A stretch of 64,000 bases of DNA. It comes from a virus. A program made the translations under genes and the position numbers. The stretch is taken from positions 1 to 64,000 of the IMG/VR virus record IMGVR_UViG_3300017613_002552. The stretch is one strand, 5' to 3'. Shown piece after piece: positions 25,796 to 35,386 of this stretch. The notes beneath the pieces were generated by a model, which had not been told where the DNA came from, did no database searches, and worked only from the letters and a program-made list of their open reading frames with translations. Position 1 is the first letter of the stretch, and each line of letters begins with the position of its first letter.

Positions 25796-28700
25796 TAGCC
25801 GCTCCTGCTCTTTTCAACCCACCAATCATACACGCCTTCAATTGCTGGCTGAATATCCTCCGGTCTCGCCGATCCATTGAGGATGATGTGTGGCGCGAAG
25901 GCTGGTACTTGCTGCTGCTGTTTTCCTGCCTGGAATGCTTTGTTGAGAACCTGGTCTAGCCTATCCAATGGCATCACAACCTCTCCGGCGTGCAGTTGAG
26001 CCACGGTATCTTGTAGCGTTATTCCGCCGACATCGAGACTTGGTAGTTGCGGTGCATTTATTTCACCTATTGGGAAAGGCCACTGATCGCCAAACCCGAT
26101 GACGCTGGCTGCGTCGTTGAGTGTCCGTATTAGGCTGTTGACAGAATTTGCCACACTGTTTATTACGTCTTGCAATGGCCCACGCAAATGGTTGTTCCAG
26201 ATACCCTTCACTGCGCCGGAAAGACTAACTGTTGCCCGATTGATCCCCTCAGAAATAGAGCTTATAATCGTCTCTCCAATGGACCGCCCTGCATCAGCGA
26301 AGCGACTTAGTACGTCCTGCGCGTTGACCGCACTAACAACACTGGAGAGCCAGCCACCAATCTTACCCATTATTCCATCGGGGCCAAGAATTCGCTCCCT
26401 GAATCCATCGACAATTCCAGATGCAACGCTCACCGCTGAATTGAAAAACATTTCAGCGGTCCCCTTCACCTTCTCCGAGATATCGAAGAACCACATATCA
26501 ACCTCTGCAAAGATATGCGCGATTTCGTTCTGAAAGCTATTGAAAATCTCAATTGCTGCCGTTGTTGCAGATTGGAGGAACATTTCAGCCGTTCCACTTA
26601 CCTTTTCTGAGATATCATAGAACCACATATCAATCTCATTCAAGATACCAAGGACCTGAGACTTAAAGCCTGTGTAAACCTCAATTCCAATGGCTGTCGC
26701 CGATGCCGCAAAATCGGCAACCATATTAAAAATCGCTGTCGGAATGCTGGCAATTAGTGTTAGAACTTCACTTACCATCTCTGGTATGATTGAATTGCCC
26801 ACAAGAATATTATACGCTTCCTGGAACGGCGCGACAATTATGCCGACAATGCTACCCACCGCATTAACGATTCCTTCAACCATTCCGTCGATTGCCGATA
26901 CAATTGGATCGATCAGGCTGGCTATTGCGCTTGGGTCCATGCCGAGGATTTTCCCAATCGCCTCCACCAGTTCCGCTGCATCTACAGCAAGGGCAGCCAT
27001 GTTCCCGGATGCGAGGTCAATGAATATCTGGGTTAGTTCGCTGAAGAACATTATGATCCCATCGGCAACCGGTGCAAACTTCAGCAGCGTGACAAGGAGG
27101 CCCTTCATGATCAAGGCCATCCCGCTCTCTACAATAGACGTGGCGTGTGAGGAAAGCTGACTGAGCAGATCAACGAATTGCGAGACAAATGGAATTTTTG
27201 TAGCTAGGATCAGGAGCCCACCTATCATACTGATGAGGTTTTCCTTTGCTATTCTGAACCCCTCTTTTACCCTATCTACAATCTCGGAATTCTCTTCAAG
27301 TAATGTCTTGATTCTTCCAGAAATAAATTCTTTCACTTTTCCGAGGAATAACCCGCCATACACAAAGGCCAACTTCAAGAGCCTTTGTAGATTATCGAAT
27401 GCTTGAATCGGCAGCTTTAGAATATTTAGCTGATCCATAAGCAAGACCAACTTATCGAGGCCAGTGAATTCAAGGACGCCAGTTATTGTATTGACGATAA
27501 TTTCATTTATCTTCTCAACGACCTGGTTTTTTATTTCAACTATAGCCTCCTGGAGCTTTTTTTGGATTCCCGTGATTAGCCCCGGAATTCCATCTTCAAG
27601 ACTTAGGCCCATTTTGTCAAGCCACTTGTTAAAGATAATCGAGAACTGCGGTGGTTCATCGTACTCGTCCCAACCATCTATATTCTCTTCGAGTTCCTGA
27701 ATATTTTTCAGCAGGTTCTCTCCAACGTCTTCAATTGCCTCTGCTGCTTCATCGATTTTCTCCTCAACCCCCTCAAGGGCCTTGGCATAATCTTCTTCGG
27801 CCTTCATTCTTTGATCGAGTAGAATAGAAAGGAGTTGAGCATGAGCGGCAACTTCTCTGGCATGTTCCTGCGCCTCGGCAAGTTGCTTATTCTCCTCTTC
27901 GGATGCGGTCTGATTCGCTCGCCGCAAGCCTTCAATTTGCTCCTGGGCAAATTCCGCCCTTTCCTTTGCAGCTTCAAGTTGCTCCTCAAGGGCAGTAAAT
28001 TGGGATTCATACTGTTCTGCAACTTCGGCGCGGACCCGCTCTATTTCGGTCTGAATCTGTTCCTGAACGTCTATTTGACTTTGGATTTCGTCTCGTCGTC
28101 TCTGAGCCAGTTCCATTTGGGCAGCAGCATTGATCTCTTCCCAGGTCAGGATATTCAATCCATACTTTGACGCACCGGCCCGAACCCTCTGTAACCTTGC
28201 CTGTGCCCGACGAATATCCCTATTTGCTTCTTCCAGTTGGCGACCAAGCTCATCCATCAGCTTCTCGTCAACCATCAGATTCATAACTTCAAGCCTAGCC
28301 TCAACCTCGGCTTCTATTCGCTCTTCCAGCGCTTTAACTTCATCCTGGATAGCTTTCATGCCATCGGTTATGGAGCGCAACCGCTCTTCCGCCGCCTTTA
28401 TTGCTGTTGCCCTTGCTTCCCTTGCAGCATTGATCTTCTCCTGAAGATTGTTGAAAACTTCCTGGGCCTGCATCGCATCAAACATTGCTTCAACGACAGC
28501 GGCAACATCTTGGGCGTAGACTGTCATGGTGCCAACGATTAGCTCACGCAAGGCGCTAAGATCGAGCGGTCCACCGGTTGCCCTGGCTTCAGCAATGGCA
28601 CCGGCAACAGCTTCCCTCACCTGGATCATGGCCTGTGCAACTTGGGCACCTGCGCTCTCTGCGTCCCCAACAAGAGAAGTGATTCGTTCCCGAACTAGAC

Positions 28701-31700
28701 TAAGTGCCCTGTCTAAAATGCTAAAGTCCGCAACCTCGAACGCAGTCAGGAACGCTTCAAAGACGTTCTTTCCCCAGTCTTCAATTTCAGAGAGTTTTCC
28801 TTCCTTCGGCGGGGAATGACCTTCAAGGAAGCTACCCAGGAGCCTTCCAACCGTGTCCATTGCTGGCCCAACTGCCCTGGCAGCCTTGCCGACGATTGCA
28901 TCCATGAACACGCCAATTATGTTGTCACCCCAAGCCTTTGCGCTTCCAGACAAACCAGAAAGGCCAGTGAACATTCCTTCGTCAAAGGCTATCTTCCTTC
29001 GGCGCAAGCTGCGCTCGAACTCAGACATGATCCCGGTTCCCCACGATCCAATATTGGACAGAGGGCCTTTCTTCGCCGGGCTATGACCCTCAAGGAACAT
29101 GGAAATCAGATTGCCAATTTGTGTCATGGCTCCAGGTATTGCTTCTCTGGCGCGTGCGATCAAGCCGGTCACGAACGATGAGATCAGCGCCTTGCCCCAC
29201 TCATAGGCGCTTACAACAACCTCCTGGAAAAACTCAACGGCCCAGGTGATTATGTATTTACCTGCGTCCTCCAGCTTGCCAAAGAAACCTTCCCAATCTT
29301 GACTCAGTAAATCCCCAATTGCCCCCAGGACCTTATCGACTACCGTGTAAACAACGGTAAACAAATCAGAAAGGACAATCTTTGCCTTTTCCAAGAACTC
29401 CATTAGTTCCGGGTGCTCATCAACAAAGCTGCCAACTTTGGATTTCAAGTCGTCTATAATTCTACTGATACGGTAGGAAATCACGCCGAAGTGAGTTTTG
29501 ATCATTTTCAAGAACGAACTGATCCAGTCAGCGATTGGTTGTAGCGCCCCTGTCACTTCCCCGATGTTGTCGATTAGGTACTGAACCCTATTGGCAATGC
29601 CCTCAACCCCCTCACCCTCGGCTTCGATTTTGAAGAAGAGTTTCCCAAGGGCAGCGGCAGCTATGCCAATCACGCCGACGAGTAACTGAAATTTACCGGT
29701 CAAAATTCCAATGACCGGCTTCAAGATTGTCAGAACACCCTTGATCTTCGGCAGAGCAACAGTCAACGAAAGACCAATTCCAGAAATCGCCGTTGCTATG
29801 GTTATGAAGGTCGTCACTGCTTGCTTTGTCTCTGCCGGAATCTTGGTAAGAATCTTGAGAAGTTTGTTGAAGTTGAAAATGATGGTAGCAAGAATTGGCT
29901 CAAAGTACTTGCCCCATTCAAGACGAAGCTCTTCAAGATACCTCTTCATCGAGCCAAGTTGCTTACTTGCCGTTTTCATCGCCTCTTCGTATACGCCTTG
30001 CACCTTGGCGCTTTCCCGCATCAAGCCCGAAATCAGAGCCTCGTAGCGCTGGCGCTCGGAAAGTTGTTTGACCGTCAGGCCAAGGGCATCTGCGTATTCC
30101 TTGAGCATGACAGAAGCATTCTTGGAAATTCCAATCGCATCCAATAGCTGGCTATTCCCCGTTTGAACAAATTGAATGAACCGGGAGAAGGCAGCAGAAG
30201 AATCGGTATTCATGGACACAGCAAGGTTCTGTGCAGACCGCGCCATATCCTTAATAGAAAAGCTTGCCTCCATGATCGGATCGTTCCAATTGGTCGGAAG
30301 CTTGGCTCTCATAAATTGAGTCAGGGCGTTGGTTGCAGCACGAGTAGTGATTCCAGTATCTTTCAATACTTCAACCCAACGATCCATCGCATCGGTACTG
30401 TAGCCTGTGTTCTTGGCAACAGCCCTCATTGTGATACCAAGTGTAGTTACTTCACTCGCCAGTTTCCCAGTGGAGATGATCAGGCCAGAAAATGCAGCGA
30501 TGATACCGGCAGAAATAAACTTTACCGTTGAAAGGGCCTTTACAATCGAGCCACTTTCGCTCTCAGCAACAGAGGCCATATTGGTCATAACCTCATCCAT
30601 TGCCATGCCCATCTCCCTACCGCCATGAGCCACCGACATGAACATTGGATCAAGATCGGCGAGAGCGTAACTGACCACATCTGTAGTCTGTTGGACCCCG
30701 TTGCCCATTCTTGAAAAGGTCCTCTGCACGTTGTCAGCCATCGCGCCTGACTCTTTTTGTGCCCGACCAATCATGGGGATGAACCGACCGATTGCTCCCC
30801 TTATCCCGCCGATCCTCTTCCCTGTTTCAAGAAAGGAGTTGTTGAGCTTTTCATTTGTTGCCTCAAGTCGCTCCTCGTGAGCGCCAAGCTCTCGAACTGA
30901 ACGGCTGGCGATATTGATGTTCTCGGTCATCTGCCCGAACCAGTTAGAAAGACCTGGTATATTGGCAAGGCCGGTCTTCGAGGCGTTGCTGAGTTCTCGG
31001 CCAAGGCCACCAATGGCGTGCTCTATGTCTCGGATTCTCTCACCGCTGACCCTGCCCGTATTCTGTAAGGTTGTCAGGAAGTGCCTGGTGTTGTCCTCAA
31101 GCTTGTTCAGTTGGGAGCCAATTGCTGAGATATTACGAGTGTAAACGACTTTCATCGAGCGGATTCTATCTGCATCCGCCGCGTTCTTTCTTTGTATGTC
31201 AGCTATATCTTCAGCGGTTAGGTCCTTGTTTTGCTCTGCTTCCCGCGCCCTGGCTGCCATCCGCTTCTTTATGCTGCGGATGTTTTCTTCAAAGAGGCGA
31301 GAGAATACCTGCTGCTGGTTTTTCAATGAAGAAGCAACGGTATCAATTCGCTTGCTCGTAGCAAGCATGGAACCGTCGATCTGCTTCGCATCGCCGCTGA
31401 GTCGCCTGAACATTCCGCTAAGTCTTTCAGCGTAACCACTCAGGTTCCGTACTGAGCTAACCGTCTTGTCAGAGAAAAATCCAAGTCTCTGTCCAAGATC
31501 GCCAACGGCATCAACCATGATCGGCATAGCCCCGGCGAGGCCCACCCCCTCGGCACGGGCAAGCTGGAAGGATCGAGCAACACCACCCATCGCCTCAACG
31601 ATGGTTGGCCTCATCTCGCGCATTGAGTACTCTACCTGTAGCGCTGAGTCTCTTAGACCAAAGCCGAAATCAACGAACTTTTGCTCTATTTCTTTCAGCC

Positions 31701-32388
31701 TGATGCCAATAATATTTGCTTCTTCATGGAGACCGGCGTCGATGGCTGCCTTTTGCTTATCAAGCAAGCTTATGTACTCAGCTTCGAGGTCCGGCGACAT
31801 TGAGGCTATTCGGCTCCGAATTTGCTCTGGCAGGAAGGAGAGTGCATCCTCAATTTGCTTGCTGCTCATCCTTGTTATTTGGCGACTCAAATCTTCAACT
31901 GCTGCCACGGCGGGAGTGAAAGTCTCAACGCTCTGCTGCATTCGCCCAAGTGCCTGATCGAAACCTTCAGCCATCTTGTTCGACGCTGCGACGACATTCT
32001 CAGTGATGCCGCCCATGCGTTCAAATTCTTTTTCCGTAGCATCAATACCGTCTGGAACAATGGACCTGTGAACAACCTTATCCCACGTACTCTTCCATGT
32101 GCCCTCGATTCGGCCCTTGATCGAGTCCATGATAGAGCCGATACTTGAAGAGTGATCCTTGAAGACTCTCTCGACGGCATCTGTGCCGCTCTCTACGGTG
32201 CGCTTTACATTCGATATCCCATAGTCGAAATCCGAGAATTGGCGCTCTACCCCAGAGAAGGTTTTGTTGAACTGATCTTCAAGGCGCTCCGCGCTTCGCT
32301 GAAGTCTTTTGATCTGCGCTTCTGCGGCTCTTGTATCTATATTGGGGCGTATTTCACTCTCGAAAAGGAGTTCTACTTGCTCTGCCAT
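25795..32388 (-). CDS. Tape measure protein
   Basis: 2197 residues, the longest gene, directly after the frameshifted chaperones. N-terminal third is coiled coil; the TMP core has phage minor-tail motifs (VVSYALADLDPMFMSVAHG; TSVKFISAGIIAAFSGLII-type membrane helices). It contains two FLEGHSP(A/P)K-G-L copies, common in tape measures, a long Glu/Arg coiled coil, many amphipathic membrane segments and two near-repeats around MWF(Y/F)DISEKV-GTAEMF. The C-terminal helix-rich end includes the tail-tip attachment region. At 1.5 angstrom per residue a tail near 330 nm would follow. Confidence 0.9.
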   Translation of the reverse strand: MAEQVELLFESEIRPNIDTRAAEAQIKRLQRSAERLEDQFNKTFSGVERQFSDFDYGISNVKRTVESGTDAVERVFKDHSSSIGSIMDSIKGRIEGTWKSTWDKVVHRSIVPDGIDATEKEFERMGGITENVVAASNKMAEGFDQALGRMQQSVETFTPAVAAVEDLSRQITRMSSKQIEDALSFLPEQIRSRIASMSPDLEAEYISLLDKQKAAIDAGLHEEANIIGIRLKEIEQKFVDFGFGLRDSALQVEYSMREMRPTIVEAMGGVARSFQLARAEGVGLAGAMPIMVDAVGDLGQRLGFFSDKTVSSVRNLSGYAERLSGMFRRLSGDAKQIDGSMLATSKRIDTVASSLKNQQQVFSRLFEENIRSIKKRMAARAREAEQNKDLTAEDIADIQRKNAADADRIRSMKVVYTRNISAIGSQLNKLEDNTRHFLTTLQNTGRVSGERIRDIEHAIGGLGRELSNASKTGLANIPGLSNWFGQMTENINIASRSVRELGAHEERLEATNEKLNNSFLETGKRIGGIRGAIGRFIPMIGRAQKESGAMADNVQRTFSRMGNGVQQTTDVVSYALADLDPMFMSVAHGGREMGMAMDEVMTNMASVAESESGSIVKALSTVKFISAGIIAAFSGLIISTGKLASEVTTLGITMRAVAKNTGYSTDAMDRWVEVLKDTGITTRAATNALTQFMRAKLPTNWNDPIMEASFSIKDMARSAQNLAVSMNTDSSAAFSRFIQFVQTGNSQLLDAIGISKNASVMLKEYADALGLTVKQLSERQRYEALISGLMRESAKVQGVYEEAMKTASKQLGSMKRYLEELRLEWGKYFEPILATIIFNFNKLLKILTKIPAETKQAVTTFITIATAISGIGLSLTVALPKIKGVLTILKPVIGILTGKFQLLVGVIGIAAAALGKLFFKIEAEGEGVEGIANRVQYLIDNIGEVTGALQPIADWISSFLKMIKTHFGVISYRISRIIDDLKSKVGSFVDEHPELMEFLEKAKIVLSDLFTVVYTVVDKVLGAIGDLLSQDWEGFFGKLEDAGKYIITWAVEFFQEVVVSAYEWGKALISSFVTGLIARAREAIPGAMTQIGNLISMFLEGHSPAKKGPLSNIGSWGTGIMSEFERSLRRRKIAFDEGMFTGLSGLSGSAKAWGDNIIGVFMDAIVGKAARAVGPAMDTVGRLLGSFLEGHSPPKEGKLSEIEDWGKNVFEAFLTAFEVADFSILDRALSLVRERITSLVGDAESAGAQVAQAMIQVREAVAGAIAEARATGGPLDLSALRELIVGTMTVYAQDVAAVVEAMFDAMQAQEVFNNLQEKINAAREARATAIKAAEERLRSITDGMKAIQDEVKALEERIEAEVEARLEVMNLMVDEKLMDELGRQLEEANRDIRRAQARLQRVRAGASKYGLNILTWEEINAAAQMELAQRRRDEIQSQIDVQEQIQTEIERVRAEVAEQYESQFTALEEQLEAAKERAEFAQEQIEGLRRANQTASEEENKQLAEAQEHAREVAAHAQLLSILLDQRMKAEEDYAKALEGVEEKIDEAAEAIEDVGENLLKNIQELEENIDGWDEYDEPPQFSIIFNKWLDKMGLSLEDGIPGLITGIQKKLQEAIVEIKNQVVEKINEIIVNTITGVLEFTGLDKLVLLMDQLNILKLPIQAFDNLQRLLKLAFVYGGLFLGKVKEFISGRIKTLLEENSEIVDRVKEGFRIAKENLISMIGGLLILATKIPFVSQFVDLLSQLSSHATSIVESGMALIMKGLLVTLLKFAPVADGIIMFFSELTQIFIDLASGNMAALAVDAAELVEAIGKILGMDPSAIASLIDPIVSAIDGMVEGIVNAVGSIVGIIVAPFQEAYNILVGNSIIPEMVSEVLTLIASIPTAIFNMVADFAASATAIGIEVYTGFKSQVLGILNEIDMWFYDISEKVSGTAEMFLQSATTAAIEIFNSFQNEIAHIFAEVDMWFFDISEKVKGTAEMFFNSAVSVASGIVDGFRERILGPDGIMGKIGGWLSSVVSAVNAQDVLSRFADAGRSIGETIISSISEGINRATVSLSGAVKGIWNNHLRGPLQDVINSVANSVNSLIRTLNDAASVIGFGDQWPFPIGEINAPQLPSLDVGGITLQDTVAQLHAGEVVMPLDRLDQVLNKAFQAGKQQQQVPAFAPHIILNGSARPEDIQPAIEGVYDWWVEKSRSG

Positions 32389-32401
32389 GTTCTATACCTC
32401 A

Positions 32402-32428
32402 AAAGGAGGGCCTTGTCAGCCCTCCTTT
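32402..32428 (-). terminator. Hairpin between chaperone and tape-measure genes
   Basis: Perfect 10-bp stem AAAGGAGGGC/GCCCTCCTTT with a 7-base loop that contains the stop codon of the gpT-like frame. On the minus strand it is followed by TGAGG, so the T run is short. It could attenuate transcription or regulate translation: the 5' arm holds AAGGAGGG, while the tape-measure ribosome site (GAGG) lies just outside the 3' arm. Confidence 0.5.
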
Positions 32429-32878
32429 AGTGGAATCATACGTTCGCCGGGCCGACTCTTGTACGGCTGGCCGTTCTCGTCAACTATCTCACCCGTACTG
32501 AGCCTGAAGACTTTTCTCCCGCTGACATCTGCATACCCACTGGCAGCACCCTTCCTCCCAAACATCTTCACGTCACCACCGGTGAGGGCATCGAGTATCA
32601 TCTGAACAGGGTTATCGTTCTGCCGTCGCTCCTCCTGGTATGGAGGTACGTGCTTGTAGTCTTTCGGGTCCCCTCCGGCGAGAAGAAAGTTCTCATACCT
32701 CTTCTTCTCGTCAACATCCATCGCCACGCTCAGTAAGCAGTACCAATCTGGCACCGGCACATCGAATTGGAGGTACGTCAATTCGATGTTGCACTTCTCG
32801 GCAATGAGTTGTGCTTGTTTCCACCAAGCAAGTAAGTCTACGCCAGGCTCACCACCATCGCTGGCGTACCTGCTTAGT
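32416..32878 (-). CDS. Tail assembly chaperone, frameshifted part (gpT-like)
   Basis: Read by -1 slippage at 32877-32883. After the slip the frame gives KKLSRYASDGGEPG, then LAWWKQAQLIAEKCNIELTYLQF and on to PLKEG at TGA 32416, with no stop in between. The only alternative start is a TTG near 32781 with no good ribosome site, so the fusion is the more likely product. In lambda the analogous gpGT binds both tube and tape measure. Fused length is about 274 residues. Confidence 0.75.
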
Positions 32879-33242
32879 TTTTTAGGGCTTCATCTGCCTC
32901 GTCTTCACCAAGTCCGGCCATCGAAGCGAAGCTTGCGCCCAAAACTGCATTCAAGGATTCAACGTATGTGATGTTTTCCAACTCTTCTGCTGTCACCCCA
33001 AGAAGTGCTGGCAGGCCGGTTGACCAGAACCAGTCATCGGCAAGCATTTCGCCGACCACCGAGAATGCTTCAGCACCCTCATCATCAGAGCCGATGAACC
33101 GACCAAGCTTGTTCATCACATAGTTTACGGCCTGTACGCCGCGCTTACCCTTCGGCTGCTGCCACTCCACCTTTTCGCCGCCAAGCTTGAACGATTTGAA
33201 ACCGGTGTACTTTTCCTCTACTGTCTTCTTCTCTTCTGCCAT
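32874..33242 (-). CDS. Tail assembly chaperone (gpG-like)
   Basis: 122 residues in the standard place between major tail protein and tape measure. Helical, acidic C-terminus ending EADEALKN. The last codons contain the heptamer A-AAA-AAC in the right phase (CTA AAA AAC TAA), the classical -1 slip site of such genes. Ordinary translation yields this chaperone, which coats the tape measure during tube growth. Confidence 0.75.
   Translation of the reverse strand: MAEEKKTVEEKYTGFKSFKLGGEKVEWQQPKGKRGVQAVNYVMNKLGRFIGSDDEGAEAFSVVGEMLADDWFWSTGLPALLGVTAEELENITYVESLNAVLGASFASMAGLGEDEADEALKN
32877..32883 (-). promoter_or_regulatory. Programmed -1 frameshift site A-AAA-AAC
   Basis: On the minus strand AAAAAAC is read CTA AAA AAC just before the TAA stop. 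A -1 slip joins the gpG-like and gpT-like frames. Both frames are open across the joint (the -1 frame from well upstream to 32416). This is the same type of site as in lambda G-T and many other siphophages. Confidence 0.8.
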
Positions 33243-33251
33243 CTCTCTCTC

Positions 33252-33908
33252 CTAGTAGCAGTACATATTTCCGAGGCGATTGCCACGGTCATGGGCCAGA
33301 ACGGGTCGCGCCTGGAATTCAATGGCAAGCTCATTGATTGCCTTGGCGTCCATCGTATCCCAGTTCAGGCCAGATGTCGAAATCACATCGTACAGCGTGA
33401 TGATGATTGCAGTGATACCGGCTTGCACATCCTCGGAGGTTGGGGCGTTGCACGCAGCGTTGGCCGCCTCGATGCACAGCGGCCTCGTGTCCATTGTGCA
33501 TTTCCCACCAAAGGTGAGCAGGGTCTCGGTGTCTGAAGCGAAATCTCGGCGGATGCCGGAGCCCAGTGCGAGTTGGAGCACTGCCATATCGAATTGACGC
33601 AGGCCAACTGACACACTTGTCTCTTCGCCAGACATATTCCAGATTGATGCATCCTGGATGTTGGCGCTCTCAACGGGTTCATAGGTCGGAACGTGAGAGA
33701 AGCCAAGACTTGCCAGGGTTCCCAGGTCAACGGATGCGCCACTGGCAAGCCCAATGCTCGCCGTGTACGCAAGATAGGTCGCCGATTCAGTTTCCAGCGA
33801 TCCGTAGAGGTTGGCGTTACCAAGCAGGACCCGGCTCTCTGCCTGAACAAGCAATTCCTCAACGATGGTCGGGGCACTGGCCCCTGACGCATAATACGTT
33901 CCGGCCAT
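33252..33908 (-). CDS. Major tail (tube) protein
   Basis: 218 residues, ATG after GAGGAATAAC. Strand-rich, Ala/Ser/Thr-rich domain with alternate charged turns, upstream of chaperones and downstream of the terminator/completion genes: the location of tube proteins. No extra Ig-like domain at the C-terminus is apparent. Stop is TAG and the next ATG follows four codons later in the same frame. Assignment rests mostly on position. Confidence 0.7.
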   Translation of the reverse strand: MAGTYYASGASAPTIVEELLVQAESRVLLGNANLYGSLETESATYLAYTASIGLASGASVDLGTLASLGFSHVPTYEPVESANIQDASIWNMSGEETSVSVGLRQFDMAVLQLALGSGIRRDFASDTETLLTFGGKCTMDTRPLCIEAANAACNAPTSEDVQAGITAIIITLYDVISTSGLNWDTMDAKAINELAIEFQARPVLAHDRGNRLGNMYCY

Positions 33909-33909
33909 G

Positions 33910-34275
33910 TTATTCCTCCTCTTTTATCCTGCCAGCTTCCCTTTCTGGTTTCGTCCTGACAGGACTCTTCAAATCTTTCTTCGGTTTTGCTTTCACTTCA
34001 ACGGCAACTGGTTTGAGATCGTAAACCCACTGAGGTATCTCACGAACCTGCCTCGCCGACGCTGAGTGCGGCAGGAAGACGCGAACCTTTCCGTCGAACG
34101 GCAGGGCCTTGCCACAGCAGGGATCGCCGAGTACCGCAAGGATACCCTCGTAATCGTGCTCAGAGACCGGCGTGCCAGTTGGCTCCACCAGATACTCAGC
34201 ACCAGTGACCGGGCCAGTAGCCCTTGTGTTCCCCCGCTCACTTTTGACGCTGACAAATTTGACGCCCATCAGCAC
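33910..34275 (-). CDS. Hypothetical structural or assembly protein
   Basis: 121 residues (ATG 34275; ATG 34269 is equally possible). Small beta domain (VKFVSVKSERGNT; VRVFLPHSASARQV), then a long charged tail with Lys/Glu repeats (KPKKDLKSPVRTKPEREAGRIKEEE). It lies between tail terminator-like and tube genes. Family not recognised. Confidence 0.55.
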   Translation of the reverse strand: MLMGVKFVSVKSERGNTRATGPVTGAEYLVEPTGTPVSEHDYEGILAVLGDPCCGKALPFDGKVRVFLPHSASARQVREIPQWVYDLKPVAVEVKAKPKKDLKSPVRTKPEREAGRIKEEE

Positions 34276-34799
34276 TCCTCCAATTGGAAAGAAATTGTAC
34301 TGTATAGAATTGGCACTACGATTTCTTCAGAGACATCCGACCAGTTATGGTCCATATTTACAACGGTCACTTCCCTGTCCCCGCCGCGCTGTGTTGGCAA
34401 CTTGAATGTTGGACCATCATCCGGCGACGGTGCAGAAAAACTGACCCCTCTCAGTAGTGCGACAATCCTGTCAGACAGAATTCTGAAATCAAGGGCCACG
34501 TCCTCGAAAGCAGCCTCTTCGCCGTAAGTCGCTGAAGCAGCATCGGCGATATGGATGGTGCAATCGTAGAAACACTTCTCTACTGGCCTGGCGACATTTC
34601 CGCTACCCGGAAAGGACATTGAAGTCACTTTCCTTACCTGGGCCATAACAAAGTAGTAGTCATTTGGCGCAGAAAGTGGCGTAACCGCTACCGTGTTTAG
34701 CTTGCGAGGCTGACCCTGATGGTTGAAACCATCAATGAGTGTGTCCTCATTTGCTGACATTAACTCTCGCATTGCGAGAAGGCAAGCTCTCTGGTTCAT
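34269..34799 (-). CDS. Tail terminator-like protein
   Basis: 176 residues. Layout helix, then strands (DYYFVMAQVRKVTSMSF; EKCFYDCTIHIAD), then FEDVALDFRILSDRIVALLRG fits the alpha/beta fold of tail terminator (gpU-like) proteins, which cap the tube. Position just after the gp10-like neck gene supports it. Starts in an ATGA overlap with the upstream gene. Confidence 0.45.
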   Translation of the reverse strand: MNQRACLLAMRELMSANEDTLIDGFNHQGQPRKLNTVAVTPLSAPNDYYFVMAQVRKVTSMSFPGSGNVARPVEKCFYDCTIHIADAASATYGEEAAFEDVALDFRILSDRIVALLRGVSFSAPSPDDGPTFKLPTQRGGDREVTVVNMDHNWSDVSEEIVVPILYSTISFQLEEC

Positions 34800-35386
34800 G
34801 CGGCAGTAAGCCCCTCGTCCAACATTGCATCCTTGATAAAGCCTGCAATTCCCTCTTTTACAAGCACAACGCTGCTATCTAGCACGGCATCGGCAGCCTC
34901 TTGCGGGAATGGATTCGCCTGAGTTCCAGGATGAGGCACGCTCGAATGCTTTCTCATCCCAGGTGCCCTGCCATCGAGAGCAGGCCAAGGGTGTGGAGAG
35001 CCCCACCAGTAGTAGCAGAAAGCATCAGGACTAGCAGGTATAGGGTGTCGCCTTGTCTTGCCAACATAGAAAGCAATGTGCTCCGAGATGTTGCCAATCC
35101 AGATTCGGACTCCCTCGCTGGTGTCCTCCACGCCGCTCTGCCATCCCTGACTAATTGGCGTGTGCCCAAGCCTCTCGGAAACGGTCTGGCCGGTATTGTG
35201 CTCGATGTGGCCGTAAGGTTGCCTTGCCGCCATTTCCTGAAGGTAGAGATCGAGCGCTTCTTGGGCAGTGCTTCTCAGGTGCCCACGGAATCCAACCCGA
35301 TCTCCTATCTTTCTCAGGACATTAAGGACCCGATCAAGAATCATATTCCGATTAGGCTCTGCCTGTTCGTAGCCATGTGATCCCAC
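34796..35386 (-). CDS. Neck protein, HK97 gp10-like
   Basis: 196 residues. N-terminal helices (LNVLRKIGDRVGFRGHLRSTAQEALDLYLQEM) followed by a strand (VRIWIGNISEHIAFYVGKTRRHPIP) with a basic/aromatic turn, and a C-terminal helix (VLVKEGIAGFIKDAML), as in HK97 gp10-type completion proteins. It overlaps the interrupted connector gene by 46 bases, which is longer than elsewhere in this operon. Confidence 0.5.
   Translation of the reverse strand: MGSHGYEQAEPNRNMILDRVLNVLRKIGDRVGFRGHLRSTAQEALDLYLQEMAARQPYGHIEHNTGQTVSERLGHTPISQGWQSGVEDTSEGVRIWIGNISEHIAFYVGKTRRHPIPASPDAFCYYWWGSPHPWPALDGRAPGMRKHSSVPHPGTQANPFPQEAADAVLDSSVVLVKEGIAGFIKDAMLDEGLTAA

Noticed and set aside
33252-33254. Readthrough of TAG joining tube protein to chaperone
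   Set aside because: The two frames coincide, but one in three would by chance, and the chaperone has its own ribosome site and ATG.
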